Shown in pieces: positions 7,690 to 15,805 of a stretch of DNA of 35,800 bases. Made by a program: the position numbers and the translations under genes. Position 1 is the stretch's first letter. Every line of letters starts with the position of its first letter. The stretch comes from REEB509 sp049314555. Lineage in GTDB: Bacteria > Pseudomonadota > Alphaproteobacteria > Caulobacterales > Aquidulcibacteraceae. Location: positions 1 to 35,800 of the forward strand of contig JBMOEW010000032.1 of NCBI GenBank assembly GCA_049314555.1, read 5' to 3'. The notes below the pieces were generated by a model. It made no database searches. It was not told the origin of the DNA and worked only from the letters and a program-made list of their open reading frames with translations.

Positions 7690-8601
7690 ATGTTCCAGCG
7701 CCGACTGCCCTCTGCACTTCTGGTTGATTACGACAATCTCCCCTCCAAGCTTGGCGATGCCGCGCCGTTGCTGGTTGAGAATATTTCCCGTTGGGTGGCA
7801 TGGCTGGAAGACGGTGGTTTCGATGCGAAGGCCCGACGCCGCAAGTTCTTGACCAAACGAGTCTATTGGAATGGTCTGTTCGATCTTCATCGGCGCGCCT
7901 TTGAAGCCGAAGGCTTTGAGGCCTTTGCCTGCCGGGCCGCAGCGAAGGGCAAAGCAAGCTCCGCCGATATTGTCATCACCTTGGACGCTTTGGACGTTGT
8001 GGGCGAGCTGCGCGGCCTCAAAGAGGTGATCATCCTTTCGGCCGACACAGACTTTGTGCCTGTGGTGAACCGCCTGCAGCAAAAAGGGATGCGCACCGTG
8101 GCGGGGGCCAACGAAACCGACGCTTCCGCAGCGGTTTACGCCGAACACGCAGACGCTGTCATTCGGATGGCAGACTTCCGCGCCGCCATGACCTACGAGC
8201 GCCCAAAGCGCGGCTTGCTGGCTAAACAGAGCCCAAAGACCCCAGCACCCGTGCCATCTTCAACGGTTGTGTTGCCTCCGCGCCAGCAACAAACCCGCCC
8301 CGTGCGGGCGCAAAGCCCCCCGCGCCCAACCGAGATCGACCTGGAAGGTGCCATTGCACGCTTGGCAACGGCGGCAGACCGTTCCCCCGGCGCTCCTATA
8401 AGCCGCGGCACGGTGGAGCGCGCCTTGGAAGGCGTGCCAGGGTTTGCCAAGACCGGCGCACGCCCCTGGCTTGGGTTTGGCTCTTATCGCGCCATGATCG
8501 AAGCGGTAGCCCGCCGGCATCCAAAGCTTGATATACACAAACACCCCAACGGCGGCGTCTCGCTGGTGGCGCGCTCGCCCTCAGATTCACCTGCGGCTTA
8601 A
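7690..8601 (+). CDS. NYN/PIN-like domain protein with C-terminal LOTUS-like module
   Basis: A 303-residue soluble protein. The N-terminal NYN domain (LabA/DUF88-like, PIN fold; about residues 8-165) carries the acidic residues of this nuclease family: D13 and D15 in LLVDYDN, an aspartate in SSADIVITLDAL, and D119/D121 in ILSADTDFVPVV. These would bind the metal for RNA hydrolysis. A proline-rich linker (about 175-210) leads to a C-terminal globular part (about 215-295; GTVERALEGVPGF and GFGSYRAMIEAV) resembling OST-HTH/LOTUS RNA-binding domains. I therefore read it as a probable ribonuclease with an attached RNA-binding module; the substrate is unknown. ATG at 7690 is preferred over GTG at 7684 because GAGGTGG lies just before it. 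Confidence 0.83.
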   Translation: MFQRRLPSALLVDYDNLPSKLGDAAPLLVENISRWVAWLEDGGFDAKARRRKFLTKRVYWNGLFDLHRRAFEAEGFEAFACRAAAKGKASSADIVITLDALDVVGELRGLKEVIILSADTDFVPVVNRLQQKGMRTVAGANETDASAAVYAEHADAVIRMADFRAAMTYERPKRGLLAKQSPKTPAPVPSSTVVLPPRQQQTRPVRAQSPPRPTEIDLEGAIARLATAADRSPGAPISRGTVERALEGVPGFAKTGARPWLGFGSYRAMIEAVARRHPKLDIHKHPNGGVSLVARSPSDSPAA

Positions 8602-8660
8602 CCGCCGAGGCTCCAAGCGCACTGCAAAAGAAAAAGGCGATTTACACATCACAAAGCCTT

Positions 8661-8696
8661 TCACGCCAACGTGATCGCTCACGCCTCGCAGGCGTG
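8661..8696. promoter_or_regulatory. Two adjacent short inverted repeats upstream of degP
   Basis: TCACG-CCAA-CGTGA (8661-8674) and CACGCC-TCGCA-GGCGTG (8680-8696) are perfect 5- and 6-base inverted repeats, six bases apart, in the 241-base gap between the NYN gene and degP. They could be operators or hairpins of the degP leader, or a weak terminator of the gene before. No T-run follows. Nothing else in the gap is convincing. Confidence 0.3.
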
Positions 8697-8842
8697 TGCG
8701 CATAATTCTCCTCATCTTCGCACGCGAAACTGGCACCTCCGCCCAAAACACGCCGCAATCGCCCTGTGATGAAGGAGAGGACAAACAGCGCGTCGTGCGC
8801 TTCTGAGGCGCTTCCCCACGGTTCTAAGCTCTAGGACGATCA

Positions 8843-10345
8843 ATGTCGCAGTCACCTGCCCAAAAACATTCCGCCGGTTTGATGAAACGCCTGATCGTCT
8901 CTGGCAGCGTCGCCATGGTCACTTTGGCCGGCTTCGCCGCCGCTCCAGCTTTGCTCACATTTCCAGCGCAGGCCCAAAACCGCGCCGCCGCCCCCGGTGG
9001 TGCGCCGCAGTCGTTTGCGGATTTGATCGAACGGATCAGTCCTTCGGTGGTCTCGATCGAAGTGCGCCAAAGACCAGGGGCCCGCCGCCCGCGCAATTTT
9101 GAGCAGGGTCCGGGCCGTGACGAAGACGGCGCAGAGCCCTTCGGCCCAGACCTGCCCAGCGATGGCCCGACCGCCCTGGGATCGGGCTTCATTATCGATT
9201 CCAATGGCACCATCGTCACCAATCATCACGTGATCGCCGATGCTGAACAAATCACCGTCCGCCTGAAGGACGGTCGGGAACTGGACGCGCGGCTCTTGGG
9301 CTCAGACGAAGCCACCGATTTGGCGGTTCTGAAGGTAGAAGGCACCGGCTTCCCCGCCACCCGCTTTGCCGGTCGCGGTTCGTTGCGCGTCGGCGATTGG
9401 GTCATCGCAGTGGGCAACCCGTTTGGCCTGGAAGGCACCGTCACCGCCGGTATCGTATCGGCTTTGGATCGCCGCAACGCCGGCAATTCTGCCTACGTGG
9501 ACTTCATCCAGATCAGCGCGCCGATCAACTCCGGCAATTCCGGAGGCCCAACCTTCGATCTTTCTGGCAACGTGGTCGGCGTCAACAGCGCGATCTTTTC
9601 GCCCACCGGCGGCAACGTCGGCATCGGTTTTGCGATCCCTGCGGATACCGCTTCAGCGGTTGTCCAGCAGCTGCGCGATACAGGCCGCGTCACCCGCGGT
9701 TATCTCGGCGTCCAGGTCCAACCCCTCGATCAAGACATCGCCCGCGGCTTGGGCTTGACTGAAGCAAAAGGGGCCCTCGTCGCGAGTGTCGTTGCCGATG
9801 GGCCAGCGGCCTCAGGCGGCGTGCGCCAAGGCGATGTGATCTTGAAGGTCGATGGCCGCGATATCGAAGACAGCCGCGACCTGACCCAGTTTGTCGGCGG
9901 CTATGCAGTTGGCCGCACGGCGCGCCTGGAAATCTGGCGCGAAGGCCAGCGTCGCACACTGCAGGTACGTTTGGCTGAACGCCCCGCAGAGCGCGAACTG
10001 GCAACCAATTTGGATCTGCCCGAAACACCCCCGGAAAACAGCGCTGCCTTGGGCGTTGAAGTACGCCCCGCCACCCGCGCCGAACGCGACGCCTTGGGCG
10101 TCACCGCTCGCGATCCTGGGCTCCTGGTCACCGCCGTCACCGCCGGCTCGGACTTGGAAACACAGGGCGTGCGCCCCGGCGACATCATCCTCCGGGCCAA
10201 CAATGTCGGCGTGCGCACCTCGCAAGAGCTTGGCATCGTCACCGAGCTGTCCCGTCGCCAACAACGTCCAGTCCAACTTCTCATCACCACGCAAGGCGGG
10301 GAAATGAAGCTTGTCTTCGTGGAGCCGGTGCCACAACAGGAATAG
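8843..10345 (+). CDS. Periplasmic serine protease, DegP/HtrA family
   Basis: A 500-residue envelope quality-control protease. An N-terminal hydrophobic signal (about residues 15-45, ending near FPAQAQ) exports it. The trypsin-like domain carries a complete triad: H129 (TNHHVIADA), D159 (EATDLAVLKV) and S233 (NSGNSGGP). Two PDZ domains follow (about 285-375 and 400-495, e.g. RGYLGVQVQPLDQDIARGLG and GVRPGDIILRANN), as in DegP/DegQ/MucD. ATG 8843 has AGGA six bases upstream; ATG 8882 (MKRLIVSG) is a possible later start giving a more typical signal peptide. The response regulator follows after nine bases, so protease and two-component system are probably co-transcribed. DegP, DegQ and MucD cannot be distinguished by sequence alone. 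Confidence 0.95.
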   Translation: MSQSPAQKHSAGLMKRLIVSGSVAMVTLAGFAAAPALLTFPAQAQNRAAAPGGAPQSFADLIERISPSVVSIEVRQRPGARRPRNFEQGPGRDEDGAEPFGPDLPSDGPTALGSGFIIDSNGTIVTNHHVIADAEQITVRLKDGRELDARLLGSDEATDLAVLKVEGTGFPATRFAGRGSLRVGDWVIAVGNPFGLEGTVTAGIVSALDRRNAGNSAYVDFIQISAPINSGNSGGPTFDLSGNVVGVNSAIFSPTGGNVGIGFAIPADTASAVVQQLRDTGRVTRGYLGVQVQPLDQDIARGLGLTEAKGALVASVVADGPAASGGVRQGDVILKVDGRDIEDSRDLTQFVGGYAVGRTARLEIWREGQRRTLQVRLAERPAERELATNLDLPETPPENSAALGVEVRPATRAERDALGVTARDPGLLVTAVTAGSDLETQGVRPGDIILRANNVGVRTSQELGIVTELSRRQQRPVQLLITTQGGEMKLVFVEPVPQQE

Positions 10346-10354
10346 GAGCGCTTC

Positions 10355-11026
10355 ATGCGAGTTCTGCTTGTCGAGGACGACATCGAACTGGCCGCCAACC
10401 TTCAAAAGGCTTTGGAGGGCGACGATCACGATGTGGATGTGGCCTATGATGGCGAACTTGGCGAAGAGCTTGCGCGCAGGCGAGCCTACGACGTCATTGT
10501 TTTGGATCGCATGCTGCCAAAGAAGTACGGGGTGGAAGTGGTGCGGGCGCTGCGTTCCAGCGGTGTTTCCACCCCAGTTCTGTTTCTGTCGGCTTTGACC
10601 GAAACCGAAAACCGGATTGAAGGGCTCAACGCCGGTGCCAACGACTACGTCGGCAAACCCTTCGACACGGAAGAAGTCCTCGCCCGCGTCCGCGCCCTTT
10701 GGCATGGCCGTAACCCCGATCAACCAGCCACGCGGCTAACGGTGGGAGATTTGGAGCTTGATCTCCTTGCCCGAACCGTAAACCGCGGCAGCCAGCGCAT
10801 TGATCTTCAGCCGCGCGAGTTCAGCCTGCTGGAGTTCTTGATGCGCCACGCCGGCCGCACGGTCACCCGCAAGATGTTGCTGGAGCAGGTATGGGAATAC
10901 CACTTTGACCCCCAAACCAACGTGATCGACGTGCACATTTCGCGCCTCCGCTCAAAAATAGATCGCGATTTTGACCGTCCGATGCTCCACACCGTGCGCG
11001 GATCAGGCTATCGTCTGGAGGTATGA
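10355..11026 (+). CDS. OmpR-family response regulator (DegP-linked)
   Basis: A 223-residue regulator. The receiver has E7-D8-D9, phosphoacceptor D51 (VIVLDRMLP) and lysine in YVGKPF. The winged-helix domain occupies about 125-221 and ends MLHTVRGSGYRLEV. An AGGAG Shine-Dalgarno sequence lies over the end of degP, and the gene overlaps the kinase by ATGA (11023-11026). Its family (CpxR/CopR/QseB-like) often controls envelope or metal stress. The direct linkage to degP suggests that it regulates periplasmic protein quality control; that is inference. Confidence 0.93.
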   Translation: MRVLLVEDDIELAANLQKALEGDDHDVDVAYDGELGEELARRRAYDVIVLDRMLPKKYGVEVVRALRSSGVSTPVLFLSALTETENRIEGLNAGANDYVGKPFDTEEVLARVRALWHGRNPDQPATRLTVGDLELDLLARTVNRGSQRIDLQPREFSLLEFLMRHAGRTVTRKMLLEQVWEYHFDPQTNVIDVHISRLRSKIDRDFDRPMLHTVRGSGYRLEV

Positions 11027-12438
11027 GGCAAAGCCTCGCGCACCTTTTTCAAACCACGACGTTCAGATTGGGCGTGGTTCAGGCGTCGGTCGTGCTGGCC
11101 TTCGTCGTGCTCCTGCTATCGTATGTCTATGTGGCCACCACCGGCCAGCTGCTGCAGGAGGCTGAGGCCGGTGCCGAAGCGGAATTCGCAGCCCTCGAAG
11201 GGGCTTATGATGGCGGCGGCATCCGCCGCTTAACCCAAGAAGTGGAACGACGAGCGGGCCTTGAGTCTGATCTTGTTTACGCGCTCTGGAATGAAAACGG
11301 GGTGGTCATTGCCGGCCCCTTGGACGTTCCGCCAGTAGAACCAAGCGCCGAGCCCACCATCGTCGATATCGATATCAATGCGGAATGGGATGGCCAAATG
11401 CGCACGCGGGTGCGCGGCGTCCAGCAGCGGCTTTTGGGCGGCCCAACCCTTTTGGTCGGCACCGATTTACGGCTCTCGCAACGCATCTCCGCCCGCCTGA
11501 CGCAAGCGCTATTTACGGTCGCGATTTTGGGCTTGGCTTTGGCCATCGCGTCTGGCCTGTTGGCTGCGCGCCAGGCCGCCCGTCGCGCTGAAACCCTGTC
11601 CCGCACCACTCAAGACGTGATGCGCGGCGACCTGACCCGAAGGGCACCCGTGGCCGGCGTCGGCGACGAATTCGACAAGCTCGCCTCAGACCTCAACGCC
11701 ATGCTGGATCGGCTGGAGCGGCTGGTGCACCAAACCCGCACCACCGGCGACGCGATCGCCCACGATTTGCGCACGCCTCTGACCCGCGCGCGCCAACGCA
11801 TCGAAGCAGCCTTGGCGCAGCCCCCAAACACCGACCGCGACCGCGCCGCCCTGGCCGCAGCCTTGGAGGAATCCAACCGCCTGCTCGCGACTTTCGCCGC
11901 GGTCCTGCGCTTGGGCCGGCTGGAGAGCGAATCCGGCTGGCGCATGAAGCCGCTGGCGCTTTCCACCATCACCGAAAGCATCGCGGATTTTTATGAACCC
12001 GCCGCAGAGGAGGCAGGCCTCACCTTTAGCGCGGACATCGAGCCAGGCCTGATGGGGCAGGGTGATCCCGAATTGCTCGCCCAGGCCTTGTCAAACCTCA
12101 CCGAGAATGCCCTGAAATACACCCCAACCGGCGGCCAGGTCCGGATATCTGCTAGGCCCTTGGGGCTAGACCAAGTCGAAGTCGCGGTTTCAGATAACGG
12201 CCCCGGTGTCCCCGAAGCGGATCGCGAGCGCGTCTTGCAGCGCTTCGTGCGCCTGGAAAGCGCCCGCGGCACGCAGGGCATTGGGCTCGGGCTTAGTCTT
12301 GTGGCCGCGGTCGCACGGCTCCACGGCGGCACCCTGATTTTGCGGGACGGATTGGCCGCTGGCGGTCAAAACCGACCGGGCCTCACCGCCGCGCTCACCT
12401 TGCCCCGCGCCACGCCGGAGCAGGTCGCCGCCGAATGA
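11023..12438 (+). CDS. Membrane sensor histidine kinase (DegP-linked)
   Basis: A 471-residue kinase with two membrane helices (about residues 18-40 and 160-182) flanking a periplasmic domain of about 120 residues. A HAMP domain follows (about 183-235, DVMRGDLTRRAPV). The histidine is H247 in AIAHDLRTPLTRAR. N box NLTENALKYTP, G1 SDNGPGVP and G2 QGIGLGLSL are present, so it should be active. Start ATG at 11023 overlaps the regulator stop; its own TGA at 12436-12438 overlaps the ATG of glnE. The partner is the preceding regulator. Confidence 0.93.
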   Translation: MRQSLAHLFQTTTFRLGVVQASVVLAFVVLLLSYVYVATTGQLLQEAEAGAEAEFAALEGAYDGGGIRRLTQEVERRAGLESDLVYALWNENGVVIAGPLDVPPVEPSAEPTIVDIDINAEWDGQMRTRVRGVQQRLLGGPTLLVGTDLRLSQRISARLTQALFTVAILGLALAIASGLLAARQAARRAETLSRTTQDVMRGDLTRRAPVAGVGDEFDKLASDLNAMLDRLERLVHQTRTTGDAIAHDLRTPLTRARQRIEAALAQPPNTDRDRAALAAALEESNRLLATFAAVLRLGRLESESGWRMKPLALSTITESIADFYEPAAEEAGLTFSADIEPGLMGQGDPELLAQALSNLTENALKYTPTGGQVRISARPLGLDQVEVAVSDNGPGVPEADRERVLQRFVRLESARGTQGIGLGLSLVAAVARLHGGTLILRDGLAAGGQNRPGLTAALTLPRATPEQVAAE

Positions 12439-15299
12439 GCAATAAACTGGCACCCGCCGGTGCGCCCCCAGATGCGCCCATCGACCAACGCTGGGCAGCT
12501 GCCATGCAGGTTGCAGCCGCCCACGCCCCTTACCTCGCGGGGCTAATGGCGCGCTTTCCCGCGATTGCTGCAGACGGCCCGTCCCAAGCCCGCGCAGCGA
12601 TCGACGCTGCGGTTGCGGCCTGCGCCCACATTGCGCATGCACCGATCCCCTTTGAAACGGCCATGGCAACCCTGCGCCAAGCCAAGGCGCGCATGCACCT
12701 GGCAACAGCCCTGTTGGATCTTTCGGGCAGTGCAAACCTGGACGAGACGACCGGCAGCCTTACCCGGTTTGCCGACGCTGCCGTGCGAGCGGCCCTTTCG
12801 ATGGCGGCCCACACCTTGGCCGAGCGCGCCGACTTGCGCCCAACCGATGCAGCCGATCCCCGCGGGCCGATCCCCGGTTTCGTGATTTTGGCGATGGGCA
12901 AGGGCGGTGCCTTTGAACTGAACTACTCCAGCGATGTGGACCTCTCGATCTTCTTTGACCCGGTAGAAGTGCCGGTGGGGCAGGGCCGCGAAGCGCGCGT
13001 CATCGCCCAGCGCATCACCCAGCTGATTGTGCGCGCCCTGGATGCCGTGACCGCCGACGGCTACGTCATGCGCACAGACCTGCGCCTTCGACCCGATCCG
13101 AATTCCACAAGCCCCGCCGTTTCGATCCCCTCGGCGCAGAACTACTACCAAAGCGTGGGCCAAAATTGGGAGCGCGCCGCCTTCATCAAGGCCCGCGCCT
13201 GCGCCGGCGACCCCTTCGCGGGTAAAGCCTTTTTGCAAAGCCTGGAGCCGTTTATTTGGCGCCGCCACTTGGACTTCGCCACCATCGAAGACATCAACGC
13301 GATCAAGCGGCGCATCCGCCTCACCCACGGCACCGCCGAACGCACCGATCCCGCAGTCAACGTCAAATTGGCCCAGGGTGGCATCCGCGACATCGAACTG
13401 TTCGCCCAAACCCAGCTTCTCATTCGCGGTGGTCGCATGCCAGCCTTGCAGCGCGCCCGGACGCAAGATGCCCTTCGTGCGCTGGCAAATGCAGACGCCC
13501 TCAACCCCGCCTACGCTCAAGACCTGTGTGAGGCCTACGAGATCCTCCGCCACATCGAGCACCGCATTCAAATGCGCAACGACGCGCAAACCCACACGCT
13601 GCCAGCAGATCACCAGCAGCGCACAAGCGTGGCTCTGTTGAGCGGGTTAGGCGGATCTGCCGCCCTCGATGCTTTAGTCCGCCAGACGCGCGAGACCGTC
13701 GCACGCATAGATGCAGCCTTGTTTGCCGCCCCCGCAAAGCCAGCCGACCCCCTGTCTGAGATACGGTTTACCGGCCCCGAAGACGACCCCGCAGCCCTCC
13801 AACAATTGGCCCAACTGGGTTTTGTCGCCCCCACGCAGGTGTCTTTGACGGTCCGGCGTTGGCTTTCAGGCGGCCCCAAAGCCCTGCGCACCGAGCGCGC
13901 CAGACGCCTCCTACAGTCGCTTTTGCCGCAAATCTTGGAGGCGTGCGCAGCCAACGACGAGCCGGACATGGCCTTTGCCCGTTTCACAGACCTGCTTGAG
14001 GGCCTAAGCGCCGGCGTGCCGCTGTTGTCGCTGTTTGAGGCAAGGCCAGAATTCATAGCCGAGACCATCACAGCATTGGCGATCAGCCCGCGCTTGGCAG
14101 CCATTCTGGCGCGCCGGCCAAGCCTACTCGATGGCCTGTCTGAAACGAGCTTCCACCGGCCGATCACGCAGGATCCGCCGGACTATTTTCAAACAAAGCT
14201 CAAACAGGTCCCCGGCGAGGCCCAGGCCGGATTAGAGGCCGCGATGAACGCGGTCCGTCGCACCCAACGTGAGGAAGTGTTTCGCATCTGCCTCCAGGCC
14301 CTCAAAGGGCAGGCCGATTGCCGTGCTGTAGGGCACGCCTTTTCAGATCTAGCCGAGGCAAGCCTGGTGGCCATGGCCAACGCTGCCTTGGCAGACACCA
14401 TCGCCGCGCGCGGCCCTGAGCCCGGCGCATTTGCTGTGCTGGCCCTGGGCAAGCTCGGGGGGCGCGAACTCACCGTTACCTCAGACCTCGACATCATGGT
14501 GGTGTACGACGCCCCAGCCGCAGCCTTGGACTCAGGCGAGGCACAGGCCTTCTATTCCAGGCTCACCCAGCGCCTGATCGCAGCCCTCAGCGCCCCGACG
14601 GAAGAGGGGGTGTTGTATCCGGTTGACATGCAGCTTCGTCCGTCCGGCTCAAAAGGCCCGGTTGCTGTAAGGCTGTCCTCGTTTTCCCGCTATTACCGGC
14701 AAGAAGCCTGGACCTGGGAGCTGTTGGCCCTCAGCCGGGCAAGACCAGGGGCAGGAGCACCGGCCCTGTGCGCGCATCTTCATGCTGAAATGACAGCGAT
14801 CCTTGCCACCCCAAGGGAGTTCGCAGCCGTCAAGCGCGACACCGCCGATATGCGCGCCTTGATGGATCGCGAGCGCCCCCCGCGCGATGGCTGGGACGTT
14901 AAGCTGCGCAAAGGCGGCTTGGTGGACATCGAGTTCATCGCCCAAGCCCTGCAGATCGCAGGCCCAAAGCGCCCGCTTGAGGCCCCGCTGCAATCAACCG
15001 CCCAAGCCCTCGAAGCCCTGGCCCGCGCCGGCGCGCTATCCTCGCCTCATGCGGCCATCCTTCAGACCGCCTTCCACCTGTGCAGCGCCGTGCAGCAGGC
15101 GCAGCGCCTGTGTCTCGACACGTCGTTTTCGCCCGAAACCGCAGGACTTGGCCTCAAAGCCTTCCTGGCCAAGGCGGCGGGCTTGCCTGCCTTTCCGCGC
15201 CTGGAACAGGCCCTGGACGACGCTTGTGGTGCGGCCCGCACCGTGTTTCTTGAGGTTATCGGCGAAGGCAGCGACGGAATCGCTACAAACCCCCGTTGA
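12435..15299 (+). CDS. glnE: Bifunctional glutamine synthetase adenylyltransferase/deadenylylase GlnE
   Basis: A 954-residue enzyme that adenylylates glutamine synthetase when nitrogen is plentiful and removes AMP when it is scarce, under PII control. The two nucleotidyltransferase domains are both recognisable. The N-terminal adenylyl-removing domain has D167/D169 in NYSSDVDLSIFFD. The C-terminal adenylylating domain has D684/D686 in VTSDLDIMVVYD. Each is followed by its helical partner (NVKLAQGGIRDIELFAQ and VKLRKGGLVDIEFIAQ). Length fits the family. Its ATG overlaps the stop of the sensor kinase, so translation is coupled to an envelope-stress type two-component system, which is not an obvious functional partner. 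Confidence 0.96.
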   Translation: MSNKLAPAGAPPDAPIDQRWAAAMQVAAAHAPYLAGLMARFPAIAADGPSQARAAIDAAVAACAHIAHAPIPFETAMATLRQAKARMHLATALLDLSGSANLDETTGSLTRFADAAVRAALSMAAHTLAERADLRPTDAADPRGPIPGFVILAMGKGGAFELNYSSDVDLSIFFDPVEVPVGQGREARVIAQRITQLIVRALDAVTADGYVMRTDLRLRPDPNSTSPAVSIPSAQNYYQSVGQNWERAAFIKARACAGDPFAGKAFLQSLEPFIWRRHLDFATIEDINAIKRRIRLTHGTAERTDPAVNVKLAQGGIRDIELFAQTQLLIRGGRMPALQRARTQDALRALANADALNPAYAQDLCEAYEILRHIEHRIQMRNDAQTHTLPADHQQRTSVALLSGLGGSAALDALVRQTRETVARIDAALFAAPAKPADPLSEIRFTGPEDDPAALQQLAQLGFVAPTQVSLTVRRWLSGGPKALRTERARRLLQSLLPQILEACAANDEPDMAFARFTDLLEGLSAGVPLLSLFEARPEFIAETITALAISPRLAAILARRPSLLDGLSETSFHRPITQDPPDYFQTKLKQVPGEAQAGLEAAMNAVRRTQREEVFRICLQALKGQADCRAVGHAFSDLAEASLVAMANAALADTIAARGPEPGAFAVLALGKLGGRELTVTSDLDIMVVYDAPAAALDSGEAQAFYSRLTQRLIAALSAPTEEGVLYPVDMQLRPSGSKGPVAVRLSSFSRYYRQEAWTWELLALSRARPGAGAPALCAHLHAEMTAILATPREFAAVKRDTADMRALMDRERPPRDGWDVKLRKGGLVDIEFIAQALQIAGPKRPLEAPLQSTAQALEALARAGALSSPHAAILQTAFHLCSAVQQAQRLCLDTSFSPETAGLGLKAFLAKAAGLPAFPRLEQALDDACGAARTVFLEVIGEGSDGIATNPR

Positions 15300-15332
15300 A
15301 TGACCAGTAAGGCGTAGTGGAGTTCAAATCCG

Positions 15333-15767
15333 ATGGTTCGCATGGATATTCTTGGCTTGGCGGTGGTCACCGCAGCAAGCGTGATGGTGGCGCTGCCGGC
15401 TTCAGCCCAGTCCGGTCAGCGTGGGGCTGGCGGCGCACAAATCCTCAGCCAAGCAGACCAGAACGGCGATGGCATCATCACCGCAGCAGAACTCACGGCG
15501 GCTCGGGTCGAAATGTTCACCCGCCTGGATCGCAATCAAGACGGTCAGCTTGCCGGCGATGAACTGCGCCAGCGGATAGCCCAACTGGACGCCAACAACG
15601 ACGGCACCGTCACCGCCACAGAGTTCACAGCCAACCAACCCCGCTGGTTTGGTCGCTTCGACGCCAACAGCAATGGACAACTGGAAGCCAGCGAAGTGAC
15701 CGCCGCCCGCACAGCCATGGCCGAGCGCAGCACCCAGGCCGGCCGCCAGCAGCCCGCCAATCGCTGA
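15333..15767 (+). CDS. Secreted EF-hand (calmodulin-like) calcium-binding protein
   Basis: A 144-residue exported protein. A signal peptide (about residues 1-26, LAVVTAASVMVALPASAQ) is followed by four EF-hand loops: DQNGDGIITAAE, DRNQDGQLAGDE, DANNDGTVTATE and DANSNGQLEASE. The calcium-coordinating positions 1, 3, 5 and 12 are conserved in the first three; the fourth has N at position 5 and should bind less well. The ECF sigma gene follows directly on the same strand, so this protein may be a component or target of that module. ATG 15333 is used; ATG 15342 is a possible alternative. Confidence 0.88.
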   Translation: MVRMDILGLAVVTAASVMVALPASAQSGQRGAGGAQILSQADQNGDGIITAAELTAARVEMFTRLDRNQDGQLAGDELRQRIAQLDANNDGTVTATEFTANQPRWFGRFDANSNGQLEASEVTAARTAMAERSTQAGRQQPANR

Positions 15768-15768
15768 C

Positions 15769-15805
15769 GAGGAGGGTCCACAATCGCCAAAGACCATCAT
15801 CCCCC
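15769..15805 (+). promoter_or_regulatory. Strong ribosome binding site, near-cognate ATC and CCCCC run at the sigma gene start
   Basis: GAGGAGGG at 15769-15776 is a strong Shine-Dalgarno sequence directly after the EF-hand stop. Seven bases later comes ATC (15783-15785), in the frame reading IAKDHHPP. The sigma protein itself is read in the next frame, reached by skipping one base, for example within CCCCC (15801-15805). No ATG, GTG or TTG occurs in the sigma frame between the upstream stop at 15697 and 15892. Confidence 0.6.

Noticed and set aside
8769..8834. 21-codon open frame (ATG to TAG) just before degP as a leader peptide
   Set aside because: No ribosome binding site precedes it and no regulatory logic (attenuator, repeated codons) is visible.
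12543..13613. 356-codon minus-strand frame inside glnE
   Set aside because: It is opposite conserved GlnE motifs and shows no recognisable domain or start signal.
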